The notes under the pieces are model-generated. The model worked only from the letters and a program-made list of their open reading frames with translations. It was not told the DNA's origin and did not search any database. DNA of 29,575 nt. Origin: a virus. The position numbers and the translations under genes are program-made. The stretch lies in the IMG/VR virus record IMGVR_UViG_3300027659_000152, positions 1 to 29,575 of that record, one strand, 5' to 3'. Positions 6,659 through 14,535 of this stretch are shown piece by piece; position 1 is the first letter of the stretch, and each line of letters begins with the position of its first letter.

Positions 6659-8683
6659 ATGACGCCACAACACACGTTGGCACTAGGGCTCAAGGCTCAG
6701 GGCATCGCTACGATTCCGGTAAAGCCGGACAAACGCCCGCTGGTTCCTTGGAAGAAGTACATGAGCGAGCTGCCAAGCGACAAAGAGCTGGCGACTTGGT
6801 ACGCAAAGCAGGACTCCGCGCTGGCTCTGGTGGCCGGCGAGATCCAAGCGATCGACTTCGACGAGAAATACGCGAAAGGCATTCTGGACAGATTCGCGAA
6901 GCGTGCGGAGGAGCTGGGCCTAGATCACTTACTCGGCGAGCTGGTGCGGCAGCGTACGAAGAACGGCGGCTTCCACCTGGTCTTCCGCTGCGCCGATAAT
7001 CCGATTGGCAACGAAAAGCTCGCCAGCCGCATGCCGACCGAGGCGGAGAAGAACGCGAATCCTGATGTGCAGGAATTCGTGATGATCGAGACCCGCGGGG
7101 CCGGCGGTTACTTCGTGATTGCGCCGTCTGCTGGGTACACGATGGAGCAGGGCGATTGGCTGGCGATCCCGACGATCGCACCGGACGATCGCAATTCCTT
7201 GATAAATCTGGCACGTTCTTTCAACGAGACGCGACCGCAGGAAATCGAAATTCCAAAGGCAGTTACGCTGCCGCCGGCCGGATACGACATTTCACCCGGC
7301 GACGATTACGACCAGCGCGCAGATCTGCCGAGCCTCTTGCGCCGCCACGGCTGGAAATCGATCGGGGACAACACGCGACACTGGACACGCCCAGGCAAGG
7401 AGCACGGGATCTCGGCAAGCTGGAATCAAGTGCCGGGCCGCTTTTACGTTTTCTCGAGCAGCACGAAGTTTGAAACAGGCAGGGTTTACAAGCCGTGGCA
7501 CGTTTACGCGATTTTGGAATGCGGCGGCGATTTCTCGGCCGCGGCGCGTGAGTTGCAGCGCCAGGGATTCGGTCAGCGTTCGCACAAGCTGCAGACAAGC
7601 TCATTGCCAACGCCGACGCCACAGGGCAAGGATCCGCTCCAGGCCGCGCCGACTACTGAGACCGAGACCGACAAATTGCGCCGTCTCTGGAAGGCTCGCG
7701 TCTTCGATCCCAATAAGGAGCCGCCGCCGATTAGGCCAATCTTCGAGCTTGGCGGCGTGGTGATCTGCACCCCTGGCAATCTCACCGCCATCACGGCTCA
7801 GGCCAAGACAGGGAAAAGCTCTCTCGTGGCAGCGATGATCGCGGCTTCACTTACCAACGATTACGACGACGTGGACACGCTATCGGCGCGAGGATTCAAC
7901 GAGGCCGGCAAAGCGCTGCTCTACGTCGACACCGAGCAAAGCCCAGACGATTTCTGGCATCTGGTAGCGCGGGCGAAGCGGAGATCGCGCATCGAGGAAA
8001 TCCCGGGCTGGCTGCATGCGGCGACGCTCGCGGATCTGCCGAGCCACACCGCGAAAGCCGTGCTCGCCGTGGTGATGGCCGATGCTGCTGCTGCACACGG
8101 TGGGATTCATGCGGTGATCATCGACGGCATCGCCGATCTCGTCGTGGACGTTAACGACTCGCAGGAATGCAATCAGATTGTGGCCGAGCTGCACACGCTA
8201 GCGATCCGCTACGACTGCGCGATCGTCTGCGTGATCCACAAAAACCCGGGCAGCGATAAGGTCCGTGGGCATCTCGGCTCGCAGATTGAACGGAAGGCCG
8301 AGACAAACCTGAGTCTGGACAAGGAAGACGAGGTGACGGTGGTCTGGTCGCAAAAGCAGCGGCGGTCGCCGATCCTAAAGAAGAGCGGGCCGCGTTTCCG
8401 CTGGTCCGACGACATGAAAATGCACGTCACGGTTTCGACCGTGGCGAGCGAGGATCGCAAGGTGTCAGAACTGCGCGAACTGATCGAAACGGTGCTTCAA
8501 CCGGGACAGAAAAAGACCTGGGCGCATCTGATGAAGGAACTTACAGAAGCGCGGAGCACGCCGAACCATGAGCCAAGCCGCGCAACGACAGCGAGATGGA
8601 TAAATCAGGCGAAGCAGGCCGGTATCGTAAACGTTGAATTTGGCGCGTATTTTTTGGCCGTTAAGTCTCAAGTCTCAAAGTAG
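6659..8683 (+). CDS. bifunctional primase-polymerase / RecA-like helicase
   Basis: 674 aa. Residues 1-165 are a prim-pol domain: VKPDKRPLVPWK, AIDFDEK (Asp66 and Asp68, metal site), RTKNGGFHLVF (His106, nucleotide site) and ETRGAGGYFVIAPS. Residues 230-306 form the domain often found between primase and helicase (RPGKEHG, FYVFSSS, CGGDFSAAARELQRQG). From 370 follows a RepA/RecA-like ATPase: Walker A AQAKTGKS (380-387), YVDTEQ, Walker B-like HAVIIDGIADL (484-494) and VIHKNPG. The last about 70 residues look like a winged helix. It should synthesise primers and unwind the phage replication fork. The leader is A-rich, without a Shine-Dalgarno sequence. Its last codons already contain two GTCTCA repeats. 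Confidence 0.88.
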   Translation: MTPQHTLALGLKAQGIATIPVKPDKRPLVPWKKYMSELPSDKELATWYAKQDSALALVAGEIQAIDFDEKYAKGILDRFAKRAEELGLDHLLGELVRQRTKNGGFHLVFRCADNPIGNEKLASRMPTEAEKNANPDVQEFVMIETRGAGGYFVIAPSAGYTMEQGDWLAIPTIAPDDRNSLINLARSFNETRPQEIEIPKAVTLPPAGYDISPGDDYDQRADLPSLLRRHGWKSIGDNTRHWTRPGKEHGISASWNQVPGRFYVFSSSTKFETGRVYKPWHVYAILECGGDFSAAARELQRQGFGQRSHKLQTSSLPTPTPQGKDPLQAAPTTETETDKLRRLWKARVFDPNKEPPPIRPIFELGGVVICTPGNLTAITAQAKTGKSSLVAAMIAASLTNDYDDVDTLSARGFNEAGKALLYVDTEQSPDDFWHLVARAKRRSRIEEIPGWLHAATLADLPSHTAKAVLAVVMADAAAAHGGIHAVIIDGIADLVVDVNDSQECNQIVAELHTLAIRYDCAIVCVIHKNPGSDKVRGHLGSQIERKAETNLSLDKEDEVTVVWSQKQRRSPILKKSGPRFRWSDDMKMHVTVSTVASEDRKVSELRELIETVLQPGQKKTWAHLMKELTEARSTPNHEPSRATTARWINQAKQAGIVNVEFGAYFLAVKSQVSK

Positions 8684-8790
8684 TCTCATTTGAGTCTCAT
8701 TGAGACAATGTCTCATGTCTCACTCCCCCCGTATATATATACGGGGGGTAAGTGAGACAATCCCAGACACCGAGACCGGGTTTAGTCTCA
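8665..8790. repeat. GTCTCA iteron cluster, putative replication origin or operator
   Basis: Seven GTCTCA (8665, 8672, 8683, 8694, 8710, 8717, 8785) and two inverted TGAGAC (8701, 8753) lie within 126 nt, plus one CGAGAC variant at 8771. Spacings of 7 and 11 nt recur, close to helical phasing. The first two copies are inside the 3' end of the primase-helicase gene. Copies at 8694 and 8701 form a near-perfect inverted pair. Repeated short sites next to a replication gene are typical of phage and plasmid origins, or of a repressor array. Which of these applies cannot be told from sequence. Confidence 0.85.
8717..8758. repeat. 42-nt inverted repeat with GC clamps and alternating TA core
   Basis: A perfect 24-nt palindrome (8725-8748: six C, core GTATATATATAC, six G) is flanked by GTCTCACT on the left (8717-8724) and its complement AGTGAGAC on the right (8751-8758), with two extra bases (TA) on the right. 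The alternating TA core would melt easily, and the structure could extrude as a cruciform or form a hairpin. Without a T-run after it, it does not look like a normal rho-independent terminator, although it could stop transcription after the replication gene. Confidence 0.9.
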
Positions 8791-9001
8791 TTTTTGATCG
8801 GCCAGCGAATCTAGCCAATCCGATCACCCCAAAACCGCACGCCGGCTCAAAAATAGCAAAACGTGGGTGCTGGTATGGGTCGGACAATCTGACAGTCAGA
8901 TTTTCAAAGGAAACGGCACTTCCGGCGATTTTAGGGATCGATCAAACGCGATATTCCCTCACTTGCGCAAAACCGTGGAATAATTACACGGTAGGCACAC
9001 G
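8791..9001. other. spacer after iterons, with a 17-nt inverted repeat at 8886-8902
   Basis: The whole gap 8684-9001 holds no convincing gene. After the iterons the only clear structure is AATCTGAC/GTCAGATT (8886-8893 and 8895-8902, one base between), a perfect dyad that could be an operator. A TTG-started frame (8700-9005) crosses the region but reads through the iterons and palindrome and matches no family I know. The gap ends in GGCACACG directly before the ATG at 9002. Confidence 0.5.
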
Positions 9002-9253
9002 ATGAGCACCAGCCAACAGTTCAAGGGCATTAGCGAGATTTTGCACTATGCGCGGGATGCTTTCCACACGATAGCAGCGGCGAGAAAACAGGCGATCGCC
9101 CAGTATGATGAAGATTTACGGGCGCTTAAAAACCTCGATTTAAAGCTGTCGCCAATCAAAACTAAGGAGCAGCTTGAGCTCTTCGATCTTGAATCAACTC
9201 TTACGCCCGAGCTAAAGCGCCTGCTCGAAAGCCCTCTGGCGAAGTACCAGTGA
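9002..9253 (+). CDS. small hypothetical protein before terminase genes
   Basis: 83 aa, helical and charged (RKQAIAQYDEDLRALKNLDL), not recognised. It begins after a CACACG leader, with no Shine-Dalgarno sequence, and is the first gene of the packaging/structural operon after the iteron gap. Its stop overlaps the GTG of the next gene, so it is probably coupled to it. Confidence 0.6.
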   Translation: MSTSQQFKGISEILHYARDAFHTIAAARKQAIAQYDEDLRALKNLDLKLSPIKTKEQLELFDLESTLTPELKRLLESPLAKYQ

Positions 9254-9633
9254 ACTTTGTGCCGCTGACGCCGAATCTCACCACGCATCCGTGGCAGGAG
9301 CTCGAGCGGCCTAAGCGCGCCGAGCTGGTGGGCGAGATCGCCGAGCGACTGATCGAATGGTCTGAGCTCGAGGGCCGGCCGCGGGTGCATCGCTGGATCT
9401 CGCAGGTCGCACGCATGGGCGGCGATCCTGAGAGCACAGAGGCTATGTGGCTTTATCTGCGGCTTTCCACAGGCGATCTGGGCCAGCTGACCAGCTCATT
9501 TACCGAGCTGGGTAAGAAGCGCAGCCGGACCAAGCAAGCCGAGCAGCAAGAGACTGAGCGGGCAATGCTGGTGATCGCGAGACATTTTCCCGAGCTGGAA
9601 AAAGCACTCAACGAACTAAAACGAGTCAAGTGA
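9250..9633 (+). CDS. hypothetical helical protein upstream of terminase
   Basis: 127 aa from GTG 9250 at a GTGA overlap. Helical throughout, with the core RPKRAELVGEIAERLIEWSE and a C-terminal QQETERAMLVIARHFPELEK. No known domain recognised. Its place directly before a small terminase subunit and its basic SFTELGKKRSRTK stretch would fit a packaging accessory or DNA-binding role. This is inference only. Confidence 0.6.
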   Translation: MNFVPLTPNLTTHPWQELERPKRAELVGEIAERLIEWSELEGRPRVHRWISQVARMGGDPESTEAMWLYLRLSTGDLGQLTSSFTELGKKRSRTKQAEQQETERAMLVIARHFPELEKALNELKRVK

Positions 9634-10133
9634 GCGAGCACAAGACGCACACGGCGCTGGCACGGGCGCTCAATGTTTCATCGACCGCTATCCGCAACTG
9701 GCAGCGCGAATACGATGACGCGCCGAAAACATGGACCGAGGCCGAGTGGCGCGACTTCATCGACCGGCACGGGCTCGGCCAGGCTGGACCGCGCAAGTCT
9801 AGGCGACGCGAGGAGCTCCTGGTTGAGAAGCTGGCGAGCGAAGTGCGGCTTAATCAAATCAAGATCCAGCAGGCCGAGGCCAAGCTGATCCCAGCCGAGG
9901 ACGTGGACAACTACCTGCTGTTCCTCGCGGCACGGGTAAAGTCAGCGATGTATCAGGGTTTCACCACCGAGCTGCCGCCCAAGGTCGCCGGCCTAGATGT
10001 GAGCGACATCCGCCGGCTGGCACGAGAGCACGCGGATCTGGTCTGCGTCTCCATGCAGCACGCGCTCGAGGACTGGAAGACCGAGCAGAACGCCAGGCGC
10101 AAGGCAGCCGCTCAGGAAGCGCGCAGCGCATGA
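9630..10133 (+). CDS. terminase small subunit, Nu1-like
   Basis: 167 aa from GTG 9630 at a GTGA overlap. Residues 6-27 (HTALARALNVSSTAIRNWQREY) form a winged HTH for recognising the packaging site. A helical region with LASEVRLNQIKIQQAEAKLI (70-89) and the IPAEDV/LLFLAARVKSAM part follow the plan of lambda gpNu1-type subunits, where LIP-x-E-x-V precedes the oligomerisation helices. It recruits the large subunit to the genome end. Strong support comes from the overlapping GpA-type gene immediately downstream. Confidence 0.75.
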   Translation: MSEHKTHTALARALNVSSTAIRNWQREYDDAPKTWTEAEWRDFIDRHGLGQAGPRKSRRREELLVEKLASEVRLNQIKIQQAEAKLIPAEDVDNYLLFLAARVKSAMYQGFTTELPPKVAGLDVSDIRRLAREHADLVCVSMQHALEDWKTEQNARRKAAAQEARSA

Positions 10134-11929
10134 GCCTCGAGGTTCTCCAAGGATGGCGCCGCGGGTGGGCGCTGCCAGATCGCCGGCCGATCCACGACTG
10201 GGCCCGGGATTTCGTTCAGCTCGGCGGAGGCTACGCACGCCAGGGCGCCTTTGACATCCGCACCTGCCGGCACCTGCTCGAGCCATTCGAGGCCGTCGCC
10301 GACGAACGTGTGCGCGAGGTGACATGCCGCGCCGCGATCCAGACACTCAAAACGCTCTTCGTGGAGATCTCCAGTCTTTGGGCGATTGCCAACGAGCCAG
10401 GGCCGATCATGTGGACGCAGCAGGACGACGAGAGCGCGGCCGAGCACGTCAAGGGACGGTATCGCAATCTGCTGCGCAACTGCGAGCCGGTGGCGCGCCT
10501 GCTGCCGAAAAACAAGCACGATGCCGCGACCTGCGAGATCTACTTTGGCGATTTCTACCTGATCATCAACGGCGCCAATCTAAACAACCTGCAGAGCAAA
10601 TCGATACGCTGGAAGCTTAACAGCGAGTGCTGGCTCTGGAAGCAAGGGCTGCTGACACATGCTCGCCGGCGCGTCTCGGCCTACGCCCGCGACGGAATCA
10701 GCAAGATTCTAAACGAGAGCCAAGGATCTCACGCGGACGACGATTTTGACCGGCTTTGGCATGAGGGGACGGCGCAGATCTGGTCTGTCCAGTGTTTCGG
10801 CTGCCAGCGCTTTGTGCCGCTCGAGTTTTTCGGCCGCGCCGCGGACGAGCCGGCAAAGCGCGCCTGCGTGATCTGGGACGAAGGCGCACGAAAGGAAAAC
10901 GGCATGTGGGACGAGCAGCTTGTGCGCAACTCGACGCGCTGGCTTTGCCCCCACTGCGGTCACGAACACGCCAACAGCGCCGCCACCAGGGCACGCTGGA
11001 ACAGCACCGGCCGATACTCGGCGCCGCGAGCTGATCGCGACGGGAAGCACCGATCCTTTAACTGGAACGCGATTTTGGCCGAGGACATGGGCCAGCTGGC
11101 GGTTGAGTTCCTGCAGGCGGGCGAGTTCAAAAAACGCGGCCAGATCAACCCGCTGCGCGATTTCTACATGCAGCGGCTGGCGTTGCCGTGGCGCAACGAA
11201 GAGGCCCAGCTAAACCGGACGACGGTCGAGCTCCGCGGAACATACACGCTCGCTGACATCCACGCCCGAGGTCGCGAGAAGATCGAAAACGAAGCGCGCC
11301 GCATGATGACAATAGATCGCCAGCGCGACCACTTCTGGGCCGTGGTGCGTGCATGGAAAAGCGACGGCGGCTCACAGATGCTTTGGCGCGGCAAACTCAG
11401 CACGACCGAGCAAGCCGAGGGAATCCGGCAGCATTTCGGCGTCGAGCAGCAGCTCTGTTTCGAGGACGCGCAGTTCAGCACGGCGCAAGTTTACGAGGAC
11501 TGCATCCGCTACGGTTGGACCGCGCTCCACGGCAGCGGAGATGATTCATTCGTGCACATCCGGCCAAACGGCCAGAAAGTGCAGAAATTCCATTCCAGCA
11601 TCAAACAGACCCAAGTGCCCGGCGGTTATGCGCGTTACATGTTTTGGGCATCGGATCCGGTTAAGGACGTGCTCGCGGCACTGGTCGCCGGCAACTCGCA
11701 CCCGTGGGAATGCGGCGCCGATCACGGCGAAGAATACGCACGCCATCTCCGCGGCGAGGTTAAGCGCGAGCGAGTCAGCAAGAGCACGGGCCGCAGCGAG
11801 TGGCGCTGGACGAAGACCGGACCGAATCACATGTGGGACTGCGAGGCCATGCAGGTGGCCGTGGCTCTCGCGCTGCAGTTGCTACCATCTCCCGAAAAGA
11901 GCGAAACAACTACAAGCACTGAAAAATAA
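10130..11929 (+). CDS. terminase large subunit, GpA family
   Basis: 599 aa, overlapping the small subunit by ATGA. The N-terminal ATPase has a Walker A-like AAIQTLKTL (68-76) in which the usual glycine before Lys is leucine, and SECW (166-169) at the expected catalytic Glu. A four-cysteine zinc site sits at CFGC (222-225) and CPHC (273-276). The nuclease domain shows TIDRQRD (Asp396), FED (Asp446) and HMWDCEA (Asp570), the three acidic positions of the RNase H-like fold. It packages genomic DNA into proheads and cuts it. The length is typical for GpA-like enzymes. The lambda-type enzyme suggests cohesive ends, but this cannot be seen here. Confidence 0.88.
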   Translation: MSLEVLQGWRRGWALPDRRPIHDWARDFVQLGGGYARQGAFDIRTCRHLLEPFEAVADERVREVTCRAAIQTLKTLFVEISSLWAIANEPGPIMWTQQDDESAAEHVKGRYRNLLRNCEPVARLLPKNKHDAATCEIYFGDFYLIINGANLNNLQSKSIRWKLNSECWLWKQGLLTHARRRVSAYARDGISKILNESQGSHADDDFDRLWHEGTAQIWSVQCFGCQRFVPLEFFGRAADEPAKRACVIWDEGARKENGMWDEQLVRNSTRWLCPHCGHEHANSAATRARWNSTGRYSAPRADRDGKHRSFNWNAILAEDMGQLAVEFLQAGEFKKRGQINPLRDFYMQRLALPWRNEEAQLNRTTVELRGTYTLADIHARGREKIENEARRMMTIDRQRDHFWAVVRAWKSDGGSQMLWRGKLSTTEQAEGIRQHFGVEQQLCFEDAQFSTAQVYEDCIRYGWTALHGSGDDSFVHIRPNGQKVQKFHSSIKQTQVPGGYARYMFWASDPVKDVLAALVAGNSHPWECGADHGEEYARHLRGEVKRERVSKSTGRSEWRWTKTGPNHMWDCEAMQVAVALALQLLPSPEKSETTTSTEK

Positions 11930-11935
11930 GACGCC

Positions 11936-13279
11936 ATGAAAGTTCTGTTCTCCAATCCACCCTGGTGGGATGTCGACCTGAAGACACAGCAGCTGTTAAT
12001 CGGAGTGCGCGCCGGATCGCGCTGGCCGTTCACCAGGTATTCCGTGCATGCTCCGGGCGAGTTCAGACACGGTGGCTATCTGCCGTTCCCGTTCTTCTTA
12101 GGAAGCGCAGCGGCTCGGACGAAGGCGACACTGCCGGACGCGACGATTGAGATGCGCGACTCAATCGCCCGCGGCGAAAGCTACCAGCAGTTCTTCGACG
12201 CGGTGCTTGCCGATCCACCCGATTGGGTCGTGCTCGAGACGGCGACCGCCGCGTGGGTCCACGACGAGAAGGTGATCGATTGGTTCGCGGCGATGACAAA
12301 GGCCCAGATTATCCTTTGCGGTCCGCTCGACATTTCCAAGGCCGACGAGATTCTCGGACGGCATCGGAACATCGCGGCGATCGTTCAAGGCGAGTACGAC
12401 AAGCAAGTGCTGCGCGTGATCCGCGGCCAGCGTGGCGTTATCGCGCACGATCTGCTGACTGTTGGCGAGATGGATAATCTGCCGTATCCGATCCACGACG
12501 AAGTGGCGGTGGGCAATTATTGGGACGCATGCCCGAAAGGCCAAACCGCGCCGCAGCTGCAGTTGATCACGAGCCGCGGGTGCCCTTACAAATGCATTTT
12601 CTGCGTCTGGCCGGCAGTGATGACCGGCAACGATCCAGACGGCACCAGGGCGCGCACCGTGCGTTGCCATTCCCCCGAGTGGGTCCGAGGCGCCATCAAA
12701 ACGCAGATCGACGATGCATGGGCGAAGGGTGTGCGCTACAAGAGCATTTATTTGGACGACGACACATTCAACCTTACCGAGAAGCACACCCGGCAGATCT
12801 CGCAGGTGATGAAGGAATTTGGGCTTCCCTGGTTCGCGATGTGCCGTGCCGATACGGTGAAAGAGGAGACCTGGAAGCTCATGCTCGAATGCGGATGCAA
12901 GGGGGTTAAGCTCGGATTCGAGAGCGGATCCCAAACCGTGATCGATAAGATCATCAACAAGCGGCTCAACTTGGCGAAGGCTGCAGACACCGCGAGGATG
13001 CTGCGCAACATGGGCATGAGCGTCCACGGCACGTTTACGGTTGGACTCCCGGGCGAAACCAAGCAGCAGCAGCAGGAGACGCTCGATTACATCAAGATGC
13101 TTTACGAAACCGGCGGTCTGGATACGCACCAACTGAGCGGCACCGCTGAGATTGAAGGCACACCGCTGCACACCCTCAAGGTGACGGGATCTCTCGAAAA
13201 ATACGCTTCCGCGAAAATCGACGATGCCTACGTTGCCAACCCAGACGGCGCCGCGAAGCTGCGCGAGATGAAGCTATGA
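11936..13279 (+). CDS. radical SAM enzyme with B12-binding-like N-terminal domain
   Basis: 447 aa. Residues 1-165 have the Rossmann-like plan of cobalamin-binding domains (KVLFSNPPW; GGYLPFPFFLGSAAARTK; IIL-CGPL; IAAIVQGEYD), but I see no DxHxxG cobalamin ligand motif. The radical SAM core begins with C216PYKCIFC223, the CX3CX2C cluster motif, then a YLDDDTFNLT segment, a GCKGVKLGFESGSQ segment and TFTVGLPGET, all typical of the B12-type branch. Such enzymes methylate, or otherwise modify, unreactive carbons of sugars, lipids or peptides. Its place between terminase and portal, followed by a methyltransferase and a glycosyltransferase-like gene, suggests a modification cassette. Substrate unknown. 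Confidence 0.85.
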   Translation: MKVLFSNPPWWDVDLKTQQLLIGVRAGSRWPFTRYSVHAPGEFRHGGYLPFPFFLGSAAARTKATLPDATIEMRDSIARGESYQQFFDAVLADPPDWVVLETATAAWVHDEKVIDWFAAMTKAQIILCGPLDISKADEILGRHRNIAAIVQGEYDKQVLRVIRGQRGVIAHDLLTVGEMDNLPYPIHDEVAVGNYWDACPKGQTAPQLQLITSRGCPYKCIFCVWPAVMTGNDPDGTRARTVRCHSPEWVRGAIKTQIDDAWAKGVRYKSIYLDDDTFNLTEKHTRQISQVMKEFGLPWFAMCRADTVKEETWKLMLECGCKGVKLGFESGSQTVIDKIINKRLNLAKAADTARMLRNMGMSVHGTFTVGLPGETKQQQQETLDYIKMLYETGGLDTHQLSGTAEIEGTPLHTLKVTGSLEKYASAKIDDAYVANPDGAAKLREMKL

Positions 13280-13812
13280 CCGCACTTCAAAAGCTATTTG
13301 AGGAACGCGCCGCATTCCACGGGCACAAGGACATGCTGCCGCACATGCACCAGCTGCGCCAGCTCGCGGCTGGCTGCAGGACGGCAACGGAATTTGGGGT
13401 GCGCACCGGGCAAAGCACGATTGCGCTGGCCGCAGGTCTCGAGGCCGGCGGCGGCGGCGAACTGGTATCATACGATATCAGCGAGCCATTGTTTGACTTC
13501 CCAGAGGCACCGACCGTGACGTGGAAGTGGCACCGGGCCGATACGTCAAAAATGGATCTGATCGAGCAGACGGATCTGCTCTTCATCGATACGCTGCACA
13601 ACGCCGCGCAAGTTGAAGCCGAGCTCAAACACGCCGTCATGGTGCGCCGCTACATCGCGATGCACGACGTTTACAAATTCGCTCAGGACGGGGAGAGCGG
13701 CGAAGGCATCATCAAGGCAATTCTCGAGTTCCTCGCAGATTGCCCAGAGTGGGGCGTGCTCCAATATTACCACTCAAACTGGGGTCTGCTGATCCTAAAC
13801 CGCATTGCCTAA
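13276..13812 (+). CDS. class I SAM methyltransferase (Methyltransf_24/TylF/CmcI-like)
   Basis: 178 aa, ATGA overlap with the radical SAM gene. Motif I is TEFGVRTGQSTIALA (38-52), with Glu39 and the glycine turn binding SAM; SYDIS (65-69) supplies the acidic residue for the ribose; LLFIDTLHNAAQVEAEL (101-117) and IAMHDVYKF (127-135) match the D-x-x-H and H-D signatures of the Methyltransf_24 group. That group includes sugar O-methyltransferases and cephalosporin hydroxylase-like proteins. It is short, so the core fold may lack extra lid elements. In this context it could methylate a sugar attached by the glycosyltransferases, which is inference. Confidence 0.75.
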   Translation: MTALQKLFEERAAFHGHKDMLPHMHQLRQLAAGCRTATEFGVRTGQSTIALAAGLEAGGGGELVSYDISEPLFDFPEAPTVTWKWHRADTSKMDLIEQTDLLFIDTLHNAAQVEAELKHAVMVRRYIAMHDVYKFAQDGESGEGIIKAILEFLADCPEWGVLQYYHSNWGLLILNRIA

Positions 13813-13815
13813 TCT

Positions 13816-14517
13816 ATGGGATCCGTAATCATCATTGCCGGCCACATGCGCACATGGAAAACGTGCGCGCACACGTTCAACTGGCACGTCGCTAGGCACC
13901 TGCCCAAGCCGCTGCACTTTTACATCTCGACGGTGCAGGACGAAGACGCCGACGACTGGAAGATCACGCAGCAGCTGTTCCGGCCGAAAACGCTGATCAG
14001 CAAGGTCGAGCCGAGCCAACCGGATCTGCCAGAACCAACCGAGCCGGTGCGGTTCGAACCATACGCTCGCAGCGTGCCGATGCAGGCAGTTCTGCGCCAG
14101 CTCTGGCAGCTCGAGCAGGGCTGGAAGCTCTACACCGACCACCCGGTGAGCGACGTGGATCTGTTCGTTCGTGTGCGGCCGGATTTGTTCTTTCACTCAT
14201 TCGATCAGACCTACACGCCTATCATCAACGAAGCTCTGACCCCTTGGTGGGGGCGATTCGGCGGCATTAACGATCGATTCGCGATTATGGGCGGGATCGC
14301 AGCAGCCGAGTACTTCCAGACCTTCAGCAACATGCCGGCACTGCTCGAGGATGGGTGCCCAATTCACCCGGAAAGTCTCGTCAAGGGATCGCTGCGTAAA
14401 CGCTGGTGCATCGTTCGCGATAACCTGCGGGTCGAGTTTTCCACGCTGCGCAAGACGGGCGAGATGCGGCCGCCCGAAATCTCGGCAATAGACATCGCTC
14501 ACGCCGGGCTACGTTGA
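13816..14517 (+). CDS. glycosyltransferase-like protein (RxRPDL family)
   Basis: 233 aa, starting 3 nt after the methyltransferase stop. It opens with VIIIAGHMRTWKTC, like the GG-x-R-T-F openings of a poorly studied group of glycan-synthesis proteins, then has VRVRPDLFF (118-126) at the place of the metal-binding region, and WWGRFGGINDRFAIMGG (144-160), another hallmark of that group. No classical DxD pair elsewhere. The family is usually linked to capsule or O-antigen sugar transfer. Here it would be the third member of a SAM/sugar cassette between terminase and portal. The fold call is from motif memory; activity not shown. Confidence 0.6.
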   Translation: MGSVIIIAGHMRTWKTCAHTFNWHVARHLPKPLHFYISTVQDEDADDWKITQQLFRPKTLISKVEPSQPDLPEPTEPVRFEPYARSVPMQAVLRQLWQLEQGWKLYTDHPVSDVDLFVRVRPDLFFHSFDQTYTPIINEALTPWWGRFGGINDRFAIMGGIAAAEYFQTFSNMPALLEDGCPIHPESLVKGSLRKRWCIVRDNLRVEFSTLRKTGEMRPPEISAIDIAHAGLR

Positions 14518-14535
14518 CGCGCCGGCCGTTTTCAG

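Noticed and set aside
8725-8748. Palindrome as an ordinary rho-independent terminator
   Set aside because: No U-tract follows, and it is surrounded by iterons whose sequence forms its outer arms, so an origin or operator role fits better.
8700-9005. TTG-started frame of 101 codons across the iterons and palindrome
   Set aside because: It reads through the repeats, has no family resemblance and no good start; a small real gene cannot be fully excluded.
12161-13171. Long antisense frame (336 codons) over the radical SAM gene
   Set aside because: It is a shadow caused by codon bias; the sense strand encodes a complete enzyme with clear motifs.
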